Assembly (NCBI GenBank): GCA_012516115.1
Contig: JAAYXC010000035.1
Span: 1-7,507 of the forward strand
DNA: 7,507 nt
Origin: Bacillota bacterium
Lineage (GTDB): Bacteria > Bacillota > UBA4882 > JAAYXC01
Direction of reading: 5' to 3'
Every line of letters begins with the position of its first letter. Within the stretch, counting starts at the first letter, position 1. Under the pieces are notes generated by a model. It searched no databases. It had not been told where the DNA came from and was given only the letters and a program-made list of their open reading frames with translations. Shown one piece after another: positions 1-6,089 of this stretch. The position numbers and the translations under genes are program-made.

Positions 1-46
1 GATAAGGATCGCCTAAGGAACCCCCTTTGTCTCCCGGAAGAGGTCC

Positions 47-902
47 TTATGACGGCCGGCGGGAAAGGGAAGAAAAGGTGAGGGCTTCTTTCGGTGGGTC
101 CTCGGCCGCCGGGGAAGGGGTCAAGATCTTTTCGGTTCGATTGAGGAAGCGATCGTAGGCCGCGATCTTCACAGGACGGTCTTTCTCACCTCCGGCACGT
201 CTTTCCCCACCACCTCGATACAGGCCACATCCAGGTTCCCAAGCCATCCCGATTGAGATAACGGAGGTAATTGACGGATTCGGGGTCCCAGCCCATGAGG
301 AGGGCCTCGATGGTATCCACTTGCCACCGCATCCCGTCCGGCCAGGATGAGACCCATGTTCATCTGGGCCTTTTCTATGTTATCCGTGCCGGTTAGCGCG
401 AAACTGGGCGTAGGACCGTTCTGGATTCCCTGGAGGCCGTCCATGATCACGAAGTCCGCCGGCCGGCAGAGGTAATGTCGTGGATCCATTTATGGAGGTC
501 ATCGGACTCGTGATTTACCGCCTGCAGGCGGTCGAGAACGTAGGGGGCCGTGCCGTAGATATTGCTGGGGTGGCGCCGATGCGGAGGTTCTTGATCCCGC
601 CCGTGACCGCGGCATGCCAGTGGTTCTTCAGGCAGGGCAGACCGATCACCACGTCCGCTTCCTTGAATCCGCTTGTTGACATAGTATTCCTTCTTCAGCA
701 TCCCCTGGGGGAGGGTGACCTTCACCAGGCGCGGTGAGCTTTTTCCCGCCAACCTCCACTATCCTCTTCGATGGCGATGAATTCATCCACGCCGGGGATG
801 GCTTTTTGGTTGTAGTTAAAATGTTTGAACGCGGCCTTGGTGGAGACGCTGGAGCCTTCCGTAGACCTTGCCGTGGGGGTTGTGCTCCCGTACCAGTTCC
901 AC
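47..902 (-). pseudogene. DUF362 family protein, N-terminally truncated and frameshifted
   Basis: Stitching minus-strand frames gives about 280 residues of a DUF362 protein. Pieces in order: ELVREHNPHGKVY (899-861), EGSSVSTKAAF...IEED (859-761), VEVGGKKLT (759-733), RLVKVTLPQGMLKKEYYVNK (from 731), EADVVIGLPCLKNHWHAAVT (from 661), SNIYGTAPYVLDRLQAV (from about 566), PADFVIMDGLQGIQNGP (from about 463), VDTIEALLMGWDPES (from 320), LGNLDVACIEVVGKD (from about 242) and RPVKIAAYDRF (178 to the TAA at 47-49). The family core of CLKNH, MDG...GP and ILAG.DAVA..T is clear. That makes nine frame switches, all resolvable as +1 or -1. The usual N-terminal part of about 70 residues (a KPN-type motif is typical) is absent, because permease sequence sits directly upstream. 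No CxxCxxC ferredoxin cluster is visible. DUF362 proteins have no settled function and some carry Fe-S domains. The family call is fairly sure. Whether the damage is real decay or sequence error is open. Confidence 0.72.
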
Positions 903-1660
903 GAGGAAGAAGGCCAGCGCCGCTTCTTTGCTCATCCCTTACGCGAGGAAGGATCGGATGAGCGGGATCACCCCGCCGCCGCAGGCATAGAGGGGCACCC
1001 CCAGGAGGGCGGCCAGGAAGACCGACCAAAAGCTTGCGGGAGGAAAGGCGGCGGCGATCCATCGGGCGGGGAGGAAGACCTCCACGGCGGCCCCGAGCAC
1101 GAGGCCGAGGACGAGGTAGAACCCCATGTACTCCAGGTTTCGCCACACGTTACGCCCGTACTCCTTGAGGTTAAACTTCGGGGCCGTCTTCCCCGTCTCT
1201 TCTTCCGTCCGGTTTTCCCCGGGGGCGTTCGGATTCACGATGAGCTTTGCGGGAAGGTGGTGGAGAAAAAGATCCATGGCGAGCCCGAAGAGCAGGACCC
1301 CTCCGGTCCTGACCAGGGCCATCTCCGCGCCCAGGCCCCCCAGGTCAGGATGAAGAGTTGCGGTTCATCAGGGAGGAAGTAACGAGGAAGGTCACGAGGG
1401 GTGCCGGTTCCATGCCCGCGCGGAATAACCGGAGGACCACGGGGACGGTCCCGTAGGTACAAAAGGGGGAGACCATGCCGAGCAAGGCGGCGCCCACGAC
1501 CGAAAGACCGGGTCGATCGTGACGCGGCCTTCCGGGCGGCCTCCGCCCAAGGAGTGAACCTGAGCGCCTCTCCGACGGCGGCAGCGAGGAAGACGTACGG
1601 TACCAGCCCCAGGAGGGAACGCCCGGATTTCTGAAAGACGAGAAGAATCGCCTGGAACAT
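903..1660 (-). pseudogene. ArsP/DUF318-type permease, frameshifted and C-terminally truncated
   Basis: The likely start is the ATG at 1660-1658 (MFQAILLVFQKSGRSLLGLV), with no convincing SD. The stitched product is hydrophobic and has the duplicated layout of predicted permeases of the ArsP_1/DUF318 family (PF03773): a first Cys-Gly-Pro motif, SPFCTYGTVPVV (about 1470-1435), and a second, YACGGGVIPLI (about 989-958), with membrane segments such as GFYLVLGLVLGAAVEVFL between them. Family members export methylated arsenicals or metals, or have unknown substrates, and the substrate here cannot be read. There are three frame switches: +1 (or -2) at about 1500-1545, -1 near 1361-1365 (MN|PQLF), and -1 in a G6 run at about 1333-1338 (TWG|GLGAEMAL). 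An in-frame TAA at 941-939 interrupts FLA*GMSKEAALAFFLV. Immediately after that the sequence becomes DUF362, so the last membrane helices, roughly 60-80 residues, are missing. It is non-functional if the sequence is correct. Confidence 0.7.
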
Positions 1661-1700
1661 GAGACTTCTTCTTTGGCCTGCGCAATGGCACGGTTCTTGG

Positions 1701-1817
1701 TAATATTCGCCATGTAAAGCCGGCGATCCTTCCCGGCACGTCCCCGAAATCTTCCGAAGCGTTTCCAGAGAGGCCAAGATCTCGCAAAAGGATTCGCGGC
1801 TAGGTTCGCGAATATTA
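1701..1817. repeat. 10-bp inverted repeat flanking the permease-lon intergenic region
   Basis: TAATATTCGC at 1701-1710 is the exact reverse complement of GCGAATATTA at 1808-1817. One copy lies about 40 bp upstream of the apparent permease start and the other about 45 bp upstream of the lon start, so the two copies sit symmetrically in front of the two divergent genes. They are AT-rich islands in GC-rich surroundings. They could be binding sites for a shared regulator or remnants of divergent -10 regions. No acceptable -35 element was found at the right distance from either copy, so a promoter is not called. Confidence 0.35.
1792..1813. promoter_or_regulatory. Operator-like dyad upstream of lon
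   Basis: ATTCGCG (1792-1798) and CGCGAAT (1807-1813) form a perfect 7-bp inverted repeat with an 8-bp spacer. The right arm overlaps the palindrome TTCGCGAA (1805-1812). TTCGCG also occurs as a direct repeat 12 bp apart (1793 and 1805). The dyad lies 48 bp before the lon ATG. lon is commonly under heat-shock control, but this is neither a CIRCE element (TTAGCACTC-N9-GAGTGCTAA) nor a CtsR heptad repeat. The function is inferred only from symmetry and position. Confidence 0.35.
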
Positions 1818-1847
1818 GGCCAAAACCTCTCCGCGTCTTCGCCTTCC

Positions 1848-1855
1848 GGGAGGTG
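1848..1855 (+). promoter_or_regulatory. Ribosome binding site of lon
   Basis: GGGAGGTG lies 6 nt before the ATG at 1862. An in-frame GTG at 1853 would extend the protein by three residues, but that GTG is itself the tail of the SD sequence. The ATG at 1862 is therefore the better start. Confidence 0.75.
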
Positions 1856-1861
1856 GCGTCT

Positions 1862-4207
1862 ATGTCCCAGAACCTCGAGGTCTTTCCTTTGCTCCCCCTG
1901 CGCGGGATGGTGGTCTTCCCTTACATGGTCGTACCCTTGGACGTGGGGCGGGAGAAGTCCTTGAACGCCGTGGAAGAGGCCATGCTCCGCGACCGTCAGA
2001 TCGTGGTGGCCGCCCAGAAGGACGTCCGCCAGAACGACCCCACGCCGGAGGAGATCTATGCCCTGGGGACGTTGGTCGAGATAAAACAGCTCGTCAAACT
2101 CCCGGAAGCCGTTCGCGTGCTCGTCGAAGGCCTGACCCGGGTGAAACTCGTGGAGTACCTCCAGGAAGACCCCTATTATCGGGTGGGGGTGATCCGCCTG
2201 GAAGAAGAGGATACCCGGGATATCGAGCTCGAGGCCTTAATGCGCCACGTCCTTTCCCAGTTCGAGCAGTATCTCAAACTGGCTAAAAACGCGCCGGCCG
2301 AACTTTTGGCGGTCGTCGCCGAGATCGAGGAGCCGGGACGGCTGGCCGATACCATCGCTTCCCATCTGGATGCCTCGTTAATGAAGACCGACGATCGCCA
2401 GGCTTTACTCGAGACGGCGGGAACCAGGACACGGTTGGAGAAACTCTCCCTCGTCCTGGCCCATGAGATCGAGATCCTGGAAATGGAAAGGAAGATTCAG
2501 CTCCGTGTCAAACGCCAGATGGAGAAGAGTCAGAAAGAATATTACCTCCGAGAGCAGATGAAGGCCATCCAGAAAGAGCTCGGCGAATACGACGAGCGCA
2601 CCGCCGAGGCGGAGGAATTACGGGAACGCCTGGCCGCCCTGGACCTGCCGGAAGAGGTGCGCCAAAAAGCGGAGAAGGAGATCGAACGACTGGAGCGGAT
2701 GCCACCGCTCGTGGCCGAGGTGGTGGTGATCCGCAACTATCTGGACTGGCTTCTTTCCCTTCCCTGGCGGGTCTATACCGAGGACCGGCTGGATCTGGAG
2801 ACCGCCGAGCGGATCCTGGAGGAGGACCACTACGGCCTGGAAAAGGTCAAAGAACGCATCCTCGAGTATTTGGCCGTCTGTCAGCTTACCAGGCGGCTGA
2901 AGGGGCCCATCCTTTGCCTGGTGGGCCCGCCCGGGGTGGGGAAGACCTCGCTGGCCAAGTCCATCGCCCGGGCTTTAAACCGCCGCTTCGTTCGTTTCTC
3001 CCTCGGCGGGGTACGGGACGAAGCCGAGATCCGCGGTCACCGGCGGACCTACGTGGGGGCCATGCCGGGCCGCATCATCCAGGCCATGCGCCAGGCCGGT
3101 TCCTCCAACCCCGTCTTTCTTTTGGACGAGATCGACAAGATGAGCATGGACTTTCGGGGCGATCCTTCGGCCGCTTTGCTCGAGGTTTTGGACCCCGAAC
3201 AGAACGTGGGTTTCAGCGACCATTTTCTCGAGGTTCCCTACGACCTTTCCCGGGTACTTTTTATCACCACCGCCAATACCCATTATGGTATTCCGCGGCC
3301 GCTTTTGGATCGTATGGAGACCATCGTCATCCCCGGTTATACCGAAGAAGAAAAGATCGAGATCGCCAAGAGACATCTCTGGCCCAAGCAACTGGTCGAA
3401 CACGGCCTGGCCGGTTACGATCTCTTCCTCTCCGAGCGGAGTTTGCGGCGACTGATCCGGGAATATACCCGCGAGGCCGGGGTAAGAGAGCTCGAGCGGC
3501 GGTTGGCCGCCTTATGCCGTCATCTGGCCCGTCAGGTGGTGAAAGGCCGGCGACCCCCCATCCGGGTGACCGCCAGTCTCCTCCCCAAATACCTGGGGCC
3601 GCCGCAATTCCGTTATGGCACCGTCTTCGACGGCGACCGCGTCGGGGTGGCCACCGGGCTCGCCTGGACCGAAGCCGGGGGAGAGATCTTGAATATCGAG
3701 GTCTCGGTGGTGAGGGGCAAGGGCCAGCTCATCCTCACCGGGAAACTGGGTGAAGTCATGCGGGAATCGGCCCAGGCCGCCCTGAGCTATATCCGTTCCT
3801 GCGCGGGGGAGTTCGGGATCAAACCGGATTTCCACGAGGGTTGCGATCTCCACATCCATCTACCCGAAGGGGCCATCCCCAAAGACGGGCCTTCGGCCGG
3901 CATCGCCATGGCCGCGGCCGTGGTCTCCGCCCTGACCTCTCGTCCCGTCCGGCCCGATGTGGCCATGACCGGGGAGATCACCCTTCGCGGTCGGGTCCTG
4001 CCGGTCGGGGGTCTCAAGGAGAAGATCCTGGCCGCGCACCGGGCCGGGATCACCACCATCGTCCTCCCCAAGGAAAACGAAAAGGATCTCCAGGAGGTCC
4101 CGGAGAACGTGACGCGAAAACTCCGTTTCATCCCGGTGACGAATATGCGAGAAGTCCTGGCCGTGGCCTTTCTCGGCGAAGAACGAAGTTCTTTCTCGGC
4201 GGGATAA
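1862..4207 (+). CDS. lon: ATP-dependent protease Lon (LonA type)
   Basis: Lon is a cytosolic homohexameric AAA+ serine protease (EC 3.4.21.53) that unfolds and degrades damaged and short-lived regulatory proteins. The ORF is intact: 781 residues from the ATG at 1862, against 784 in E. coli. Domains in order are an N-terminal substrate-recognition domain (about 8-205, PLLPLRGMVVFPYMV), a helical charged linker (about 210-300, including MERKIQLRVKRQMEKSQKEY), the AAA+ module, and the protease domain (about 590-775). Walker A is GPPGVGKT at 355-362 (K361). Walker B is FLLDEID with D422 and E423. Sensor 1 is in FITTANT, and the sensor-2 region is GVRELERRL. The protease dyad is S678 in PKDGPSAG and K721 in GGLKEK. 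Nothing looks missing. The strong SD and following terminator suggest a monocistronic unit, and the dyad upstream is a candidate control site. Adjacency to dprA rather than to clpX is not the E. coli arrangement. Confidence 0.97.
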   Translation: MSQNLEVFPLLPLRGMVVFPYMVVPLDVGREKSLNAVEEAMLRDRQIVVAAQKDVRQNDPTPEEIYALGTLVEIKQLVKLPEAVRVLVEGLTRVKLVEYLQEDPYYRVGVIRLEEEDTRDIELEALMRHVLSQFEQYLKLAKNAPAELLAVVAEIEEPGRLADTIASHLDASLMKTDDRQALLETAGTRTRLEKLSLVLAHEIEILEMERKIQLRVKRQMEKSQKEYYLREQMKAIQKELGEYDERTAEAEELRERLAALDLPEEVRQKAEKEIERLERMPPLVAEVVVIRNYLDWLLSLPWRVYTEDRLDLETAERILEEDHYGLEKVKERILEYLAVCQLTRRLKGPILCLVGPPGVGKTSLAKSIARALNRRFVRFSLGGVRDEAEIRGHRRTYVGAMPGRIIQAMRQAGSSNPVFLLDEIDKMSMDFRGDPSAALLEVLDPEQNVGFSDHFLEVPYDLSRVLFITTANTHYGIPRPLLDRMETIVIPGYTEEEKIEIAKRHLWPKQLVEHGLAGYDLFLSERSLRRLIREYTREAGVRELERRLAALCRHLARQVVKGRRPPIRVTASLLPKYLGPPQFRYGTVFDGDRVGVATGLAWTEAGGEILNIEVSVVRGKGQLILTGKLGEVMRESAQAALSYIRSCAGEFGIKPDFHEGCDLHIHLPEGAIPKDGPSAGIAMAAAVVSALTSRPVRPDVAMTGEITLRGRVLPVGGLKEKILAAHRAGITTIVLPKENEKDLQEVPENVTRKLRFIPVTNMREVLAVAFLGEERSSFSAG

Positions 4208-4214
4208 TTCTTCG

Positions 4215-4249
4215 GGCACCCGGGTACCGACCCGGGTGCCACCTTTTTT
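4215..4249 (+). terminator. Intrinsic terminator of lon
   Basis: GGCACCCGGGT (4215-4225) and ACCCGGGTGCC (4230-4240) form a perfect 11-bp, GC-rich stem with the 4-nt loop ACCG. ACC and six T residues (4244-4249) follow. The hairpin begins 7 nt after the lon stop codon. It should end lon transcription and separate lon from dprA. Confidence 0.93.
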
Positions 4250-4363
4250 GGACGCGATTCGTCACCACCGGTGGCGGATGGGGTGGGTAAGGGGAGAGAA
4301 GAAGGAAATATCCCCCATCGGCGCGAATGATGATGGCCGTCCATCTTTTTCTAAATGGAGGGG

Positions 4364-5464
4364 ATGGCCCTGGAAGACGATCTGCATTTTTGGCTGGCCA
4401 TGAACAAAGTCCCGGGGATCGGGCCCAAACGCTTCGGTCTGCTTATCCGCCACTTCGGTACGGCCCGGGCCGTCTGGGAGGCATCGGCGGCGGAGTTGGC
4501 CGCCGCCGGATTGAGCCCACGGGCGGTGGAGAAATTCCTGGCCGCCCGGGCCTCCATCCACCCGGCGGCCGAGGCGGAACGGGCCCTGCGGGAAAAACTC
4601 CGGATCCTGACCCTTCATTGCCCCGATTACCCGCGGCTTCTGGCGCGGATCCCCGATCCCCCACCCGTTCTATTCGTCCGGGGAGAACTCCGGCCCGCGG
4701 ACGAGGTGGCGGTGGCCGTGGTCGGGACGCGGACGCCCACGCCCACCGGACGGTTGACCGCCGAACGTCTGGCCGGGGACCTGGCGGCGCAAGGGATCAC
4801 CGTGGTAAGCGGCATGGCCCGGGGCATCGATACCGCCGCCCACCGCGGGGCGCTGGCGGCCGGCGGACGGACCATCGCCGTCCTGGGCTCGGGCATCGAC
4901 GTGGTCTACCCACCCGAGAACCTCCATCTCTATGAGGAGATCGCGGGTGGGGGCGGGGCGGTCGTCTCCGAGTTCCCCCTGGGCACCGATCCGTTGCCCA
5001 TGAACTTTCCGGCCCGTAACCGGGTCATCAGCGGACTCACCCTCGGCGTGGTGGTCATCGAAGCCGCTTCCGACAGCGGTTCGCTCATTACCGCCGCCCA
5101 CGCGGCCGAACAGGGCCGGGAGGTTTTCGCCGTCCCCGGCCCGGTGGAACTGGAATTAAGCCGCGGGCCCAACCGCCTGATCAAACAGGGCGCCAAACTG
5201 GTGGAAGGCGTGCGGGATATCCTGGAAGAGCTTTCGCTGCCCGTTCTCTCCCATGCCGAAGTGGCCACGACCAGGGAAACGGGGGGGCTTTCCGCCGACG
5301 AAGAGCGGGTGCTTTGCGCGTTGACCCACGAACCCCGGCATGTGGATCTCATTGTCCGCGAAACCGGTCTTAGTTCGGCCCAGGTCAACGCGGCGCTGAT
5401 CATGCTGGTGATCAAAGGTTTAGTCCGCGAGTCACCGGGGAGCCTTTTCTCCCGTCTCCGTTAG
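4364..5464 (+). CDS. dprA: DNA-processing protein DprA (Smf)
   Basis: DprA binds incoming single-stranded DNA during natural transformation and loads RecA onto it. It is also widely conserved in bacteria not known to be competent. The product has 366 residues from the ATG at 4364. An N-terminal helix-hairpin-helix/SAM-like part has VPGIGPKRFGLLIRHFG at about 16-32. A Rossmann-like DprA fold (about 80-290) has VAVVGTR, SGMARGID at 149-156, VLGSGIDVVYP, FPARNRVISGL at 215-225, and GSLITAA...EQGREVFAVPG. A C-terminal winged-helix (DML1-like) domain covers about 307-366. The start is uncertain. The ATG at 4355, directly after an in-frame TAA, has no SD, while the ATG at 4364 has GGAGGGG close in front, with a spacing of only 2-3 nt. 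Either choice leaves the domains intact. The lon terminator lies upstream, and no clear promoter was seen in 4250-4354. A G7 tract at 5281-5287 sits in the linker before the winged helix. Confidence 0.96.
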   Translation: MALEDDLHFWLAMNKVPGIGPKRFGLLIRHFGTARAVWEASAAELAAAGLSPRAVEKFLAARASIHPAAEAERALREKLRILTLHCPDYPRLLARIPDPPPVLFVRGELRPADEVAVAVVGTRTPTPTGRLTAERLAGDLAAQGITVVSGMARGIDTAAHRGALAAGGRTIAVLGSGIDVVYPPENLHLYEEIAGGGGAVVSEFPLGTDPLPMNFPARNRVISGLTLGVVVIEAASDSGSLITAAHAAEQGREVFAVPGPVELELSRGPNRLIKQGAKLVEGVRDILEELSLPVLSHAEVATTRETGGLSADEERVLCALTHEPRHVDLIVRETGLSSAQVNAALIMLVIKGLVRESPGSLFSRLR

Positions 5465-5472
5465 AGAGCTTC

Positions 5473-5501
5473 TTGGCACGCCGGGGCGGGTCGGATATAA
5501 T
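5473..5501 (+). promoter_or_regulatory. Sigma70/sigmaA-type promoter for smg-topA
   Basis: TTGGCA (5473-5478, 5 of 6 matches to TTGACA), exactly 17 bp, then TATAAT (5496-5501, perfect consensus). The expected start site is near 5508, giving a leader of about 60 nt before the smg start. The -35 box begins only 8 nt after the dprA stop. No terminator was seen between dprA and this promoter, so read-through from dprA may add to its output. Confidence 0.8.
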
Positions 5502-5566
5502 AAGGTGTGACCGGCCGCCATCCATGGGGAAAGAAACCGGGTTAAATCGAGGGGGAACTCCCGTTC

Positions 5567-6067
5567 ATGAAATCGGTCGGGAAGGAACATAGGCAAGGGC
5601 GGTTGATGGAGATCGCGGCCCTGCTTTTACGGCGACTCGTCGAGACGGAAGAAGGGATTCGGCGTAAAGAAGATCTTACGCAGGATCTCCTGGCCGAGGG
5701 AAAATATACCGAAGGCGAGATCGAAGAGGCGCTGGCCCTTCTTTTTTCGGCTTCGGAGAAGATCTCCTCGGCGCTTGTTCCCCGTAACGACCGCGCGCTT
5801 CATCCCGTGGCGCGTGCGTTTACCGCCGCCGAACGGCGAAGGCTTACTCCGGCGGTCCAAAAGCGCCTCCTCCGTTATCGTCTCCTCGGAGTTCTCACCG
5901 AGGCCGAATGGGAGGAGATCGTCCTTTATCTCCTCTATGGTTCGGAGGCCAAGGCCGGGGTGGCCGAGCTTAACGCCGCCCTTCGCCGGGTCATCGAAGA
6001 TGAACGCCTCTTGTTACTGCTCCCGCCGCCGGGAACGGCCGGGGCGGAAATGGGCACCATAAATTGA
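5567..6067 (+). CDS. smg: Smg / DUF494 family protein
   Basis: This is a small conserved protein of unknown function, 166 residues as called. The pattern follows the Smg family (E. coli Smg has 157 residues): an N-terminal helical part (MEIAALLLRRLVETEEGI...LTQDLLAEGKYTEGEIEEAL), then a second part in which ARAFTAAERRRLTPAVQKRL and LGVLTEAEWEEIVLYLL correspond to the family's YTPEE.ERL and LN...RE.VIERVL segments. The position between dprA and topA is the known conserved context. The start at 5567 has GAGGGGG (5549-5555) about 11 nt upstream. An in-frame ATG at 5606 gives 153 residues and begins where the family alignment begins, but its SD is weaker (AGGGCGG), so the start is open. No membrane segment, signal peptide or metal motif is visible. 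It is probably co-transcribed with topA, which starts 22 nt after the stop, from the promoter at 5473. Confidence 0.88.
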   Translation: MKSVGKEHRQGRLMEIAALLLRRLVETEEGIRRKEDLTQDLLAEGKYTEGEIEEALALLFSASEKISSALVPRNDRALHPVARAFTAAERRRLTPAVQKRLLRYRLLGVLTEAEWEEIVLYLLYGSEAKAGVAELNAALRRVIEDERLLLLLPPPGTAGAEMGTIN

Positions 6068-6089
6068 AACCCGGGGCGAGGGATCGAAC

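Noticed and set aside
1..46. Sequence left of the DUF362 stop codon
   Set aside because: No gene start, terminator hairpin or repeat could be supported in these 46 bases.
825..1382. Long plus-strand open frame opposite the permease
   Set aside because: The translation is low-complexity Gly/Glu/Arg-rich, has no recognisable motif or SD, and lies antisense to a clear permease. It is a shadow of GC-rich coding sequence.
47..1660. Programmed frameshifting as an explanation for the broken left genes
   Set aside because: Twelve switches in both directions without a shared slippery motif or downstream structure do not fit recoding. Sequence error or decay is simpler.
2914..3753. 279-codon plus-strand frame inside lon
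   Set aside because: It overlaps the conserved AAA+ and protease-proximal regions of Lon in another frame, with Arg/Gly/Pro-rich composition typical of out-of-frame translation.
4265..4274. Perfect 10-bp palindrome CCACCGGTGG between lon and dprA
   Set aside because: It has no loop, T-run or promoter beside it, and short GC palindromes are expected by chance at this base composition.
4327..4935. 202-codon plus-strand frame overlapping the start of dprA
   Set aside because: The product is Gly/Arg/Pro-rich and out of frame with dprA, which carries all family motifs. There is no SD before 4327.
5524..5592. Short open frame (22 codons) in the smg leader, overlapping the smg start
   Set aside because: There is no SD before its ATG and no recognisable peptide. 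A regulatory leader peptide cannot be supported.
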